Assembly: GCA_963835705.1 (NCBI GenBank)
Contig: CAWIGR010000015.1
Location: 66,104 to 130,103 of the forward strand
DNA from: JACVRW01 sp963835705
GTDB lineage: Bacteria; Actinomycetota; Thermoleophilia; Solirubrobacterales; Thermoleophilaceae
Direction of reading: 5' to 3'
DNA length: 64,000 nt
The number at the start of each line of letters is the position of its first letter. The stretch's first letter is position 1. This document shows positions 6,948-14,987 of the stretch, in pieces. Below the pieces are notes generated by a model. That model was not told where the DNA came from, did no database searches, and saw only the letters and a program-made list of their open reading frames with translations. The position numbers were made by a program, and so were the translations under genes.

Positions 6948-8219
6948 TCAGCAGGGTGTGGCCGGCGAGCAGCGCAGCGCTCTTGCCGCGTCCGCGAACC
7001 CGTGGCCGTAACGCCCGTCGAAGCCCGGCTTGCCGAGGTCGCGCGCGGTCGCCTGGATGTGGTTCTGGACGGCGTCTGGGCTTGGCTTGGGACCGAGCTT
7101 GCGGGCTGCGATGACGAGCGCGGCGATCCCGCTCACCTGAGGCGCCGCCATCGAGGTGCCCTCGTATCCGCGCGGCATGCCGAAGCGCTGCACGCTGCGC
7201 CCACGGAAGGTCTCCTGGAAGATCCAGTCGGTCGCGCTGCGCGGGTCGCAGAGCGCGAGCTCCTGAGTCGTGCGCGGGTCGGCGTCCACGCCCCCGCCGG
7301 GCGCGACCAGGTCGAGGTCCGGGCCCCCGTTCGAGTAGTCCGAGCGGCAGCCGCTGCGCGTGGTGGCACCCACGGCGATCACCTGGTCCGCGCGCGCGGG
7401 GTAGGCCACGCGGCGGCCGAAGCCGTTCCCCGCGGCCGCCACGATCAGCGAGCCGCGGCGGTGGGCGAAGCGGATGGCGGCAAGGATCTCCGGGATCTCG
7501 GAGGGGACCACGTCGAGCTCGAACTCGAGGCTGAGGTTGATCACGTCGACGTCGCGGCGGGCGGCGTAGCGGATCGCCTTGGCGATCGCCACCGAGTCGC
7601 CCGAGCCTGCCGAGTCGAGCACGCGCAGCGGCATGATCTTCGCGCCGTAGGCCACGCCCGCGCCGCCCGCTCCGTTGTCGGTGGCCTGCGCGATCGTGCC
7701 GGCCACGTGCGTGCCGTGTCCGAAGACGTCGTTCGGATGCTGGTCGCGGTCGATGAAGTCGTAGCCGGGCACGAAGGTCTTGCGGCGCATGTCCGGAGCG
7801 CGGCGGTAGCGCTTGTATCGCTCGAAGGCGACGCCGCTGTCGAGCACGGCCACCACCGCGCCGTCGCCGCCCGGGGCGCCGGCAGCCTCGGCGAGCGACC
7901 AGGCCTCGGGCATGCCGATGCCCGCGGGCTCGAAGAGGTGCCATTGGCGGCGGAAGCCCGGGTCGTTCGGCGTGAACGTCTGCGAGGCGCGCGCGATGTG
8001 GTTGGGCACCGCGTACTCCACGCCCTGCCTGGCGCGAAGCTCCGCGATCGTCTCTCGCACCGAGTCGCCGTCCTCGATCTGGTGCACGCGCGCGCTGCCG
8101 CCCTTCTCGTACTTCACGACGACCTCGCCCGGGACGTATTCGGTCGCCGCGGCCGAAGCGGCCGGCGTGAGCAGCGCCACGAGGGCGCCGATCGCTAGGA
8201 GAAAAGGGCGTATCGGCAT
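6948..8219 (-). CDS. Secreted subtilisin-family (S8) serine protease
   Basis: 423 aa from ATG 8219 (MPIRPFLLAIGALVALLTPA, a signal peptide ending near ASAAA). A short inhibitor-like propeptide (YVPGEVVVKYEKG...) precedes the catalytic domain. Triad: Asp in VAVLDSGV (about 125), His in GHGTHVAGT (about 170), Ser in GTSMAAPQVSG (about 356), with the oxyanion Asn in AAAGNGFG. Two Cys pairs near the C-terminus fit an exported protein. No membrane anchor or sorting signal is seen. Divergent from the epimerase gene, 59 bp apart. Confidence 0.92.
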   Translation of the reverse strand: MPIRPFLLAIGALVALLTPAASAAATEYVPGEVVVKYEKGGSARVHQIEDGDSVRETIAELRARQGVEYAVPNHIARASQTFTPNDPGFRRQWHLFEPAGIGMPEAWSLAEAAGAPGGDGAVVAVLDSGVAFERYKRYRRAPDMRRKTFVPGYDFIDRDQHPNDVFGHGTHVAGTIAQATDNGAGGAGVAYGAKIMPLRVLDSAGSGDSVAIAKAIRYAARRDVDVINLSLEFELDVVPSEIPEILAAIRFAHRRGSLIVAAAGNGFGRRVAYPARADQVIAVGATTRSGCRSDYSNGGPDLDLVAPGGGVDADPRTTQELALCDPRSATDWIFQETFRGRSVQRFGMPRGYEGTSMAAPQVSGIAALVIAARKLGPKPSPDAVQNHIQATARDLGKPGFDGRYGHGFADAARALRCSPATPC

Positions 8220-8278
8220 TGGGTTACGGTGCCCGAGGCAGTGTACGAACGCTTCAACAACCCGCATATGAGGAAGTT

Positions 8279-9391
8279 GTGACGGTCTGCGTAACAGGCG
8301 CCACGGGTTTCATCGGCTCGCACGTCGCAAAGCTTGCGTTCGAGATTCACGGGCCGCCACGCGTGACCTACCGCGACGCAGCCCGGCTCGACGTCCTCAC
8401 CTCGACCGTCGAGGCCGAGCCCGTGAAGGCGGACGTGCTCGACCGCGGCGCGCTCCGGCGCGCATTCCGCGGCTGCGAGATCGTCTTCCACGCCTCCGGC
8501 TACGTCGCCTCGCGCCCGCCGGAGCGGGTGTGGCAGGTGAACGCGCTGGCGCCTCGGATCGCCGTGGAGGCCGCGGCGGCCGAGGGGGTGCGGCGGGTGG
8601 TGGTCACCTCGAGCGTCGCCGCGATCGGCCCCGCGCCGCCCGGCCGCGCGGGCACCGAGGAGGACGTCTACCGGGGTGGCGGCCTAGGCCTCACGTACCC
8701 GGACGCCAAGCACGAGGGCGAATCCGAGGCGCTGGCGGCGGGCGCCCGCCTGGGCGTGGAGGTGGTGGTGGTGAACCCCTCCTACGTTTTCGGCACACCG
8801 CTCGACCGCTCGCGGCCCGGCAAGACGTCCACGCGCATGATCGGCAACTACCTGCGCGGGCGGCTGCCCGCCGTGGTGGACGGCGAGGCCAACGCGGTCG
8901 ACGTTCGCGACGTGGCCCGCGGGCACATCCGCGCCGCCGAGCGCGGCCGTCCCGGCGAGCGCTACGTGCTCGGCGGCCACGACGTGCGCTGGGCCGGCCT
9001 GCTCGAGCGGGTGGCCGAGCTGTCGGGCGTACACCACCCGCTGGTGGTGCTCCCCACCGAGGCGGGCGCCGCCGCCCGCGCGGTGCAGCGGCTGGGGCTG
9101 CCCGCGCTGGGCCTCTCGGAGGGCGTCGTGCTGATGGCCCAGAACTGGCGCTACTCGTCCGCCAAGGCGCGGCGCGAGCTCGGCTATCGCACCCGGCCGC
9201 TGGACCGGACGCTGAAGGACACGATCGACTGGTACCGCGAGCTGATCGACAGCGGAACGCTCGGCGGCGGGCCGCCCTCGCCACTGTCGGTTGCGGCGGC
9301 CGGCGTGCGGCTGGCCGGCCGCGCCGGCGTGCTCGGCGGTGTGCAGGCAGCGGAGCGCTGGGTGGGCCGGCGCCTGGTGCTGCGGCCGTGA
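8279..9391 (+). CDS. NAD(P)-dependent epimerase/dehydratase (extended SDR)
   Basis: 370 aa. Rossmann motif TGATGFIGS at the N-terminus, catalytic Ser in VTSSVAA and YPDAK (YxxxK) near 140. The GTG at 8279 (MTVCVTGATGFIG) is preceded by GAGGAAG at a good distance; an earlier in-frame start at 8219 would run into the protease promoter. The product resembles dihydroflavonol-reductase/hopanoid-associated sugar-epimerase-like SDRs; the substrate is not determinable. Its stop overlaps the tadA start (GTGA). Confidence 0.88.
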   Translation: MTVCVTGATGFIGSHVAKLAFEIHGPPRVTYRDAARLDVLTSTVEAEPVKADVLDRGALRRAFRGCEIVFHASGYVASRPPERVWQVNALAPRIAVEAAAAEGVRRVVVTSSVAAIGPAPPGRAGTEEDVYRGGGLGLTYPDAKHEGESEALAAGARLGVEVVVVNPSYVFGTPLDRSRPGKTSTRMIGNYLRGRLPAVVDGEANAVDVRDVARGHIRAAERGRPGERYVLGGHDVRWAGLLERVAELSGVHHPLVVLPTEAGAAARAVQRLGLPALGLSEGVVLMAQNWRYSSAKARRELGYRTRPLDRTLKDTIDWYRELIDSGTLGGGPPSPLSVAAAGVRLAGRAGVLGGVQAAERWVGRRLVLRP

Positions 9392-9852
9392 GCGCCTTCT
9401 TCCCGCGCGACGAGTACTACATGCGGCTCGCCCTGCGCGAGGCCGAGCGGGCGCTCGAGCACGACGACGTGCCGATCGGTTGCGTGGTCGCGCACCAAGG
9501 CGAGGTGATCGCCGCGGCCCGCAACGAGCGCGAGCTGCGCGGCGATCCCACCGCGCACGCCGAGATCCTCGCTCTGCGCGACGCGGCGCGGCACCTCGAG
9601 GGCTGGCGCCTGCTCGACACGGTCCTCTACGTCACGCTCGAGCCCTGCGCGATGTGCGCCGGGGCGATCGTGCTGGCGCGGGTGCCGCGCGTGGTCTACG
9701 CGGCGCCCGACCCGAAGGCGGGCGCCGCCGGAAGCGTGCTCGACGTGCTCGGCGAGCCGCGGCTCAACCACCGCCCGGACGTGGCGGGCGGGCTGCTGGC
9801 GGAGGAGGGCGCCGAGCTGCTGCGCGCCTTTTTCGGGTCGCGGCGGGAGTAG
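9388..9852 (+). CDS. tadA: tRNA adenosine(34) deaminase TadA
   Basis: 154 aa. Zinc-deaminase signature TAHAEILAL (His ligand and catalytic Glu) and LEPCAMCAGA (two Cys ligands). It converts wobble A34 to inosine in tRNA-Arg(ACG). GTG start at 9388 overlaps the previous stop (GTGA), so it is translationally coupled to the epimerase. The spacing and sequence between HAE and PCxxC fit TadA rather than cytosine or guanine deaminases. Confidence 0.9.
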   Translation: MSAFFPRDEYYMRLALREAERALEHDDVPIGCVVAHQGEVIAAARNERELRGDPTAHAEILALRDAARHLEGWRLLDTVLYVTLEPCAMCAGAIVLARVPRVVYAAPDPKAGAAGSVLDVLGEPRLNHRPDVAGGLLAEEGAELLRAFFGSRRE

Positions 9853-10380
9853 ATGGTCGGCACTTCCGAGAGGTTGGCCTGGGCGGTCGATGCGCTCGGC
9901 GTGGAGCCGGCGGACCGCGTGCTCGAGGTCGGCTGCGGGCACGGCGTGGCGGCCACGCTCGTCTGCGAGCGGCTCGACGGCGGGCGCCTGACCGCGATCG
10001 ACCGTTCGGCCAAGATGATCGCGATGGCCACGCGCCGGAACGGGCAGCACGTCGCGACGGGCAGGGCGGTGTTCGAGACGGTCGCCCTCGAGCGGGCTGA
10101 CTTCGGCGACGAGCGCTTCGACAAGGTCTTCGGCGTGCACGTGGCCGCGCTGTGGCGCTCGGACGAGGCCCTGGATGCGGTGCGGCGGCACCTCGCCCCC
10201 GGCGGCGCCCTGTACGTGATCAACCAGGCGCCGGGATGGAGGACGGCGGCGGACGCGCGCGGCTTCGTTATCGAGGTGGCGGGGTCGCTTCGCGAGCGCG
10301 GCTTCGCCGCCGCCGAGCCGCTGATCGGGCAGCTCGAGAAGGCGCCGGTTGTGTGCGTGGTCGCTCGCCCGGTGCCATGA
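9853..10380 (+). CDS. Class I SAM-dependent methyltransferase
   Basis: 175 aa, starting directly after the tadA stop with no gap. Motif I VLEVGCGHG near residue 25, acidic motif II end in LTAIDRS, then FDKVFGVHVAALW and LAPGGALYVI. A small ubiE/methyltransf_11-like protein; substrate unknown. Third gene of an epimerase-tadA-methyltransferase operon. Confidence 0.85.
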   Translation: MVGTSERLAWAVDALGVEPADRVLEVGCGHGVAATLVCERLDGGRLTAIDRSAKMIAMATRRNGQHVATGRAVFETVALERADFGDERFDKVFGVHVAALWRSDEALDAVRRHLAPGGALYVINQAPGWRTAADARGFVIEVAGSLRERGFAAAEPLIGQLEKAPVVCVVARPVP

Positions 10381-10383
10381 GTA

Positions 10384-11199
10384 TCACGTGCTCGGTCCGT
10401 TCAGCACCAGCTGGCTGACGCTGAACGGCACGCCGTTCGGGTCCGCGATCACGGCCGAGCGGAAGGGCGGGATGTCCTCGGCGACGGGCTCGACCACGCT
10501 TCCCCCGTTGGCCTCCGCGGCGGCCACCGCGCGGTCGGCGTCGTCGATCCAGAAGTCGACCGCCCAGCCGGTCTCGCCGCCGGCCGGCAGCATGGTGGCC
10601 ACCACATCGCGAGGCACGGGCTGCTCGGGCTCGCCGCCGACGAAGCCGGGGAGGCGGAAGAGGCCCACCTCCATGTCACCTACCTGGAAGCCTTCGAGCG
10701 TCCAGCCGAACACGTTGCTGTAGAAAGCCGTGGCGCCCTCGGGGTCCGGCGTGTTGAGAGCGCTCATGCTCCAGGCGCCCGGCTCGTTGACCACCTGCGC
10801 GCCGCGGCGCTCGCCGGGCTCCCAGATCGCGAAGGAGGCGCCCTTCGGGTCGGACGCGACGGCGATCCGGCCGGCGGGGAGCGCGTCGAAGGGCGGCGCG
10901 AGCACCGTCCCGCCCGCTTCTTCGATCTTCTTGGCCGTGTCGTCGGCGCTTTCCACCTCGATGTAGGTGTTCCAGCCCGGCCCTTGCGACTGCGGCGGGA
11001 GCGAGGCCACGCCCGCGACATCTCGACCTCGAAGCCGCGCGACGAAGTACTCGCCCGGCGGATCGCCCGGCATCTCGCCGGGGCCTGTGAAGTCCCAGCC
11101 GAAGACGGCGCCGTAGAAGCCGGTTAGTTGTCCGGCATCGTGGCCCATCACGTCGACCCACGAGGGGACCCCCGGCTGGAATCCGTCGCGCTCGCTCAT
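10384..11199 (-). CDS. VOC-family protein with two glyoxalase-like domains
   Basis: 271 aa. Two tandem vicinal-oxygen-chelate modules: residues 10-130 (PSWVDVMGHDAGQLTGFYGAVFGWDF) and 140-268 (WSMSALNTPDPEGATAFYSN, VFGWTL). Each ends with a typical VADPxGxxFxxx strand (SDPKGASFAIW; ADPNGVPFSVSQ). Proteins of this arrangement are related to hydroxylase/glyoxalase-like actinobacterial proteins such as CFP30B; no specific reaction can be assigned. Divergent from an HxlR regulator that likely controls it. Confidence 0.88.
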   Translation of the reverse strand: MSERDGFQPGVPSWVDVMGHDAGQLTGFYGAVFGWDFTGPGEMPGDPPGEYFVARLRGRDVAGVASLPPQSQGPGWNTYIEVESADDTAKKIEEAGGTVLAPPFDALPAGRIAVASDPKGASFAIWEPGERRGAQVVNEPGAWSMSALNTPDPEGATAFYSNVFGWTLEGFQVGDMEVGLFRLPGFVGGEPEQPVPRDVVATMLPAGGETGWAVDFWIDDADRAVAAAEANGGSVVEPVAEDIPPFRSAVIADPNGVPFSVSQLVLNGPST

Positions 11200-11246
11200 G
11201 TGCGTGCTCCTTCTCGTCGTCCGGGGATCGGAGTAACGTATCATAG

Positions 11247-11263
11247 AGTTGGAAAAACCAACT
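11247..11263. promoter_or_regulatory. Candidate HxlR operator (inverted repeat)
   Basis: AGTTGG - AAAAA - CCAACT, a perfect 6-bp inverted repeat with a 5-base AT spacer, in the 69-bp gap between the VOC gene and the HxlR regulator and 5 bp before the regulator ATG. The AT-rich run is unusual for this DNA. Position suggests autoregulation of the HxlR gene. Confidence 0.5.
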
Positions 11264-11268
11264 ACACG

Positions 11269-11925
11269 ATGAGAACCTACGGAGACCTCTGCGGGATCGC
11301 GCGGGCCCTCGACGTGGTCGGGGAGCGCTGGGCTCTGCTCGTAGTGCGCGAGCTGATCCTGGGCCCGAAGCGGTTCACGGACCTGCGCGGGGGGCTGCCG
11401 CACGTGGGGCCCGACGTGCTGGCCCAGCGGCTGCGCGAGCTCGAGGCCGCCGGCGTGCTGCAGCGCCGCACGCTCGCGCCGCCGGCAGGCTCGCGCGTGT
11501 ACGAGCTGACCGAGCGGGGGCGAGCGCTCGAGCCGGTGCTGATCGAGCTGGGGCGATGGGGGACGTTCGCGCCGGTGCCCGCTGGGGATCCCCGGCTGGG
11601 GGTCGACTCGACGATGATCGCGCTGCGGACGCTGTTCGATGCCGGCGTTGCGGGGGATCTCGTCGCTCTCTTCGAGCTGCGCCTGGGCGACCAGGTGTTC
11701 CGGGCCGAGGTCGCAGACGGGGAGTTCAATCTCTCGCGTGGGGAGGCGCCGGGCGCGGAAGCGACGATCACATCCGACCCGATGACGCTGGCCGGGGTGC
11801 TGTGGCAGGGGTTTCCGGTGCGAGACGCCGAGCGAGCGGGCGGTCTGGCCCTGGAAGGCGACCGCCGGGCGACGGCGCGGTTCCTGACGCTGTTCCCGCT
11901 GCCCGAGCCGGACTCGGCTGCGTAA
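11269..11925 (+). CDS. HxlR-family transcriptional regulator with C-terminal SCP2-like extension
   Basis: 218 aa. Winged helix of HxlR type at residues 1-100: CGIARALDVVGERWALLVVR, ELILGPKRFTDLRGGLP, LAQRLRELEAAGVLQR and YELTERGRALEPV. The C-terminal half (about 120-215) resembles a sterol-carrier/SCP2-like fold (FRAEVADGEFNLSRGE...ATITSDPMTLAGVLWQG), a known combination in Actinobacteria that may bind a ligand. Divergent from the two-domain VOC gene, its probable target. Confidence 0.88.
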   Translation: MRTYGDLCGIARALDVVGERWALLVVRELILGPKRFTDLRGGLPHVGPDVLAQRLRELEAAGVLQRRTLAPPAGSRVYELTERGRALEPVLIELGRWGTFAPVPAGDPRLGVDSTMIALRTLFDAGVAGDLVALFELRLGDQVFRAEVADGEFNLSRGEAPGAEATITSDPMTLAGVLWQGFPVRDAERAGGLALEGDRRATARFLTLFPLPEPDSAA

Positions 11926-11995
11926 GGGCCGGGCGGGCGGCGGCGTCCGGCCGCTCGGCCATCCTCTTGAGGGACCTCTACGAAGGAGACTCGCA

Positions 11996-12574
11996 ATGGA
12001 AGCTTCTGCGCGCGACGCGGCGGCGCGCCAGGCGGTCCTGGGGATGGCCCGGCTGTGGTGGCTCTGGCTCGTGTTCGGGATCTTCTGGATCGTGGTCGCG
12101 CTGTCGATACTGCAGTTCGACCAGGCGTCGATCACGACGGTCGGGGTGCTGATCGGGGCGATGTTCCTGGCCTCGGGGTTTCAGCAACTGGCGCTCGCCG
12201 GCCTCGTCGAGGGCTCTATGCGCTGGATCCTGATCATCTTCGGCGTGCTGATGGTGATCGCCGGAGTGATCGCGCTGATCAGCCCGGAGGAGACGTTCCA
12301 CGGCATAGCGGACATCCTGGGCTTCCTGTTCCTGCTGGTGGGGCTGTTCTGGATCATCCAGGCGTTCGGCGAGCGGGACACGAACGAGCTGTGGTGGTTC
12401 GGCCTGATCTCGGGAATCGCGATGCTCGTGCTCGCCTTCTGGACGGGCGGGCAGTTCTTCATCGACAAGGCCTACACGCTGCTGGTGTTCGCCGGGATCT
12501 GGGCCCTGTTCCACGGGGTGGGCGATCTGATCAAGGCGTTCCAGATACGGAGCCTGAAGCTGCTGGCCGACTAG
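11996..12574 (+). CDS. HdeD/DUF308-family membrane protein
   Basis: 192 aa, six hydrophobic segments in three repeated helix pairs (LWWLWLVFGIFWIVVALSIL, TVGVLIGAMFLASGFQQLA, WILIIFGVLMVIAGVIALI, and so on), the pattern of HdeD-like proteins linked to acid resistance in enterobacteria. Role here unknown. A good Shine-Dalgarno (GAAGGAG) precedes the ATG. The 3' end overlaps the broken sigma-factor frame on the other strand by 44 bp. Confidence 0.85.
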   Translation: MEASARDAAARQAVLGMARLWWLWLVFGIFWIVVALSILQFDQASITTVGVLIGAMFLASGFQQLALAGLVEGSMRWILIIFGVLMVIAGVIALISPEETFHGIADILGFLFLLVGLFWIIQAFGERDTNELWWFGLISGIAMLVLAFWTGGQFFIDKAYTLLVFAGIWALFHGVGDLIKAFQIRSLKLLAD

Positions 12575-12890
12575 GCACGACGATGTCGCCGAAGCGCTGG
12601 CAGCGGCCCTGCTCGTAGTCGCGTGCGGTGAGCGCCGCGGCGATCGCGTCGCGCATGTCCTGGTTGGTGCGCGACGGCACGCCGAGCAGCTCGCACGCGG
12701 CCAGCGCTTCGCGCGTCCACACGGACCCGAGGTTCTCGACCTTGCCGGTGTCGGTGCGGCTGAGTCGCAGCCAGGCCTCCTGGACGGCGTCGTCTGCCTC
12801 GCTCAGGGAGCCGAGCATGCGGTAGGCCACCGCTCGCAGGCGGGTGCGGTGCTCCTCGAAGCGCTCCGCCAGCCAGTCGCGCTCATCCAT
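12531..12890 (-). pseudogene. Truncated ECF-type sigma factor fragment
   Basis: The first ~55 residues are sigma-70 region 2 of the ECF41/SigJ type (AERFEEHRTRLRAVAYRMLG, SLSEADDAVQEAWLRLSR, ending at VENLGS). Instead of the expected WLTTVVARVCLDxLRxRxxR the frame continues into an unrelated segment (VWTREALAACELLGVPSRT...) and ends inside the convergent HdeD gene. Region 4 is missing, so it cannot act as a sigma factor. The downstream divergent epimerase is a common neighbour of such sigma factors, suggesting an intact ancestor here. Confidence 0.7.
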
Positions 12891-12975
12891 CGGTCACATT
12901 CCTCCGTCGCGTCGGGTCATAGCAATGGACCCGCGGGACGCGGGCGACGTACAGCGCGACACCGACAAGGAGCAC

Positions 12976-13950
12976 ATGATGCGAGTTTTCGTCGCAGGGG
13001 TGACCGGCGCAATCGGAAGCCGGCTCGTTCCCCAGCTGATCGAAGGAGGGCACGAGGTGGTCGGCACCTCGAGGTCTCCCGCGAACGCCGAACGCATACG
13101 GGCGCTCGGGGCGGAGCCGGTCGCGCTCGACCTGCTCGACAGGCGCGCGGTGCGCTTGGCTGTCCTCGACGCCGAGCCGGACGCGATCGTCCATCAGGCG
13201 ACCGCCCTGGCGGACGTGCGCTTCTCGAGGAACCTCGATCGCACCTTCGCGCAGACGAACCTCCTTCGCACCGTGGGAACCGACGCGCTGCTGGCCGCCG
13301 CGCGCGAGGCCGGCGTGCGCCGGTTCGTTGCCCAGAGCTTCGCGAGCGCACGGTACGCGCGCGAGGGCGGTTGGATAAAGACCGAGGACGACCCGCTCGA
13401 CCCCAACCCGGTGCCGACGACGCTCGAGACCAACGCCGCGATGCGCTACCTCGACCAGGCCGTCACGGACGCGGGAGGGATCGCGCTTCGCTACGGCGGC
13501 TTCTACGGCGCTCCGAACGACGGGCTGATCGAGCCCATACGAAAGCGGCGGTTCCCGATCGTCGGCGACGGAGCCGGCGTCTCCTCGTTCATCCACCTCG
13601 ACGACGCCGCCACCGCGACCGTGCTCGCGCTCGAACACGACGGAGCCGGCATCTACAACATCGTCGACGACGAGCCCGCCCCGGTGCGCGAGTGGCTGCC
13701 GGTGCTCGCCGAAGTGCTCGGCGCCAAGCCCCCCCGGAGGTTCCCCCGCTGGCTCGCGCAGCTGTTCGCGGGCGAGGCCGCGGTCATGATGGGAACCGAG
13801 TCCCGCGGCGCTTCGAACGCGAAGGCAAAGCGCGAGCTGGGCTGGGAGCTGCGGTATCCGAGCTGGCGGCAGGGATTCGTGGCCGCGTACGGGTCGGCCG
13901 TCAGCGTGACGGATGGACGCAAGGCTCGGCCGGCCGCTCGAACCGCCTAA
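12976..13950 (+). CDS. NAD-dependent epimerase/dehydratase
   Basis: 324 aa. Rossmann motif FVAGVTGAIGSRLVPQL at the N-terminus; a TxxAxIG variant of the usual TGxxGxxG. The YxxxK position reads as MRYLDQAV near 157, so the canonical catalytic Tyr-Lys pair is not obvious, hinting at an atypical SDR/NmrA-like role. Two adjacent ATGs (12976, 12979) follow an AAGGAG; either may be used. Paralogous in fold, not closely in sequence, to the epimerase at 8279. Confidence 0.85.
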   Translation: MMRVFVAGVTGAIGSRLVPQLIEGGHEVVGTSRSPANAERIRALGAEPVALDLLDRRAVRLAVLDAEPDAIVHQATALADVRFSRNLDRTFAQTNLLRTVGTDALLAAAREAGVRRFVAQSFASARYAREGGWIKTEDDPLDPNPVPTTLETNAAMRYLDQAVTDAGGIALRYGGFYGAPNDGLIEPIRKRRFPIVGDGAGVSSFIHLDDAATATVLALEHDGAGIYNIVDDEPAPVREWLPVLAEVLGAKPPRRFPRWLAQLFAGEAAVMMGTESRGASNAKAKRELGWELRYPSWRQGFVAAYGSAVSVTDGRKARPAARTA

Positions 13951-14387
13951 CGCGCGTGACGCAACGCCCAGGGGGGGTGCACGGTCCGCTCCGAACGCGC
14001 GGACGGCATAAGCGAAATCGAGGCGGGCCCGCCTCCGCCCTCGGCGACCCATCTCACGGTCGCCTCGCGGGTGTCGCACGCGACTCGCACGGCGGGGTAG
14101 CAAGCGTCCTGGCCGACGTACTCGTTGAAGCCGGCGAAGTCGCTTTCGTTGCCCGGAATGAAGGCTCGGATGTGCCAGCGCACGATGCACGCGTTCGGCC
14201 CGCAGCGCAGGACCCGGTAGTCGAGTAGCTGGATGGTGCCACCGGTGTGGAGCTGGCGTTCCCAGTAGCGGACGACCTTCCCACGGTTTGCGGCCTGGGC
14301 TTCCGCCCCGACGGAGACGGTCAGCACGGCGACCAGTGCGAGCAGCGCGACCCGCCTGTGCCCCAACGTCCGTCTGACGTGTCTCAT
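13947..14387 (-). CDS. Secreted hypothetical protein
   Basis: 146 aa from ATG 14387. Signal peptide MRHVRRTLGHRRVALLALVA ending near AEAQAA, then a mature part of about 110 aa with four Cys (LRCGPNAC, QDACYPAVRVAC) that could form disulfides. No family recognised. Convergent with the epimerase, with a 4-bp overlap of stops. Confidence 0.65.
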   Translation of the reverse strand: MRHVRRTLGHRRVALLALVAVLTVSVGAEAQAANRGKVVRYWERQLHTGGTIQLLDYRVLRCGPNACIVRWHIRAFIPGNESDFAGFNEYVGQDACYPAVRVACDTREATVRWVAEGGGGPASISLMPSARSERTVHPPWALRHAR

Positions 14388-14496
14388 GGTGCGCCTCGCA
14401 TTGGTCGGGTCGTTGACGCTAACCCGGGCCAGGGCTCTCGGTTGCGCAGCCGAGCGACTAGGGCCGCGCTTCGTCACTACTGCGCGACGCGAGCGA

Positions 14497-14531
14497 GCGG
14501 AGGGGAGGGATTCGAACCCTCGGTGGACCGA
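14497..14531 (-). repeat. Duplicate of the tRNA-Ser(CGA) 3' end (candidate att site)
   Basis: 35 bp matching 18049-18084 (36 bp) in the same orientation, differing only by one G in a G run. In tRNA terms it covers the acceptor 3' strand, T arm and part of the variable arm; the match stops abruptly after GGACCGA. The rest of the tRNA is absent, so this is not a functional tRNA gene. A 3'-terminal tRNA repeat opposite an integrase is the classic footprint of integrase-mediated insertion. Confidence 0.75.
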
Positions 14532-14622
14532 CCAGGTGGTAGGCGGAGAATCCGGTGAGCGGTCGCAAGCCAGGGCAGCGTACGAACGCCCGGGGACGCC
14601 TACGCCCCTATGTCGTCCAGGC

Positions 14623-14860
14623 TCACCGGGGCGAGACGAACCGTTGGGCGGCTCGCATGACGTCGCGGGTCTGACCGTCGTGAAAAATCTCGATCGGCGC
14701 CCTCGACCGAAGGTGCGGATTAGCGCCGAGCATCCACGACTTCACCGCCTGACGACGCATCCCCGTCTCGAGGACCCGGTACGAATCGATCCTGTCCCCG
14801 AGACAGATCGCGCATGAGCGCGACGAGACGACCCTGATCGACCTCGCGAGCCGCCGGTGA
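14623..14860 (-). pseudogene. Antitoxin-like (Xre/MbcA/ParS, DUF2384) remnant
   Basis: The C-terminal ~45 residues read QAVKSWMLGANPHLRSRAPI then EIFHDGQTRDVMRAAQRFV, matching the W-x5-NP-L-x2-R-x-P pattern of the toxin-binding domain of MbcA/ParS-type antitoxins. The N-terminal side seems to continue in a neighbouring frame (GRLVALMRDLS), suggesting a frameshift, and no convincing start exists. No RES-domain toxin partner is present. Assignment rests on a short motif only. Confidence 0.4.
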
Positions 14861-14987
14861 AGTCCTTGTGGGGTTGGAGGTCGTGCCGCTCGCCTCGTGT
14901 CCAGTCGCTTGATCCATGCTGACTGGACGGCGTGGCTTCGACACATGGCGTGTCCCGGGCCCCGGCCCAGGTGTCCCGACCGCCGCG

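Noticed and set aside
14497..14580. A second complete tRNA-Ser gene
   Set aside because: Only the 3' end matches; after GGACCGA the sequence diverges and no anticodon arm or 5' acceptor strand follows.
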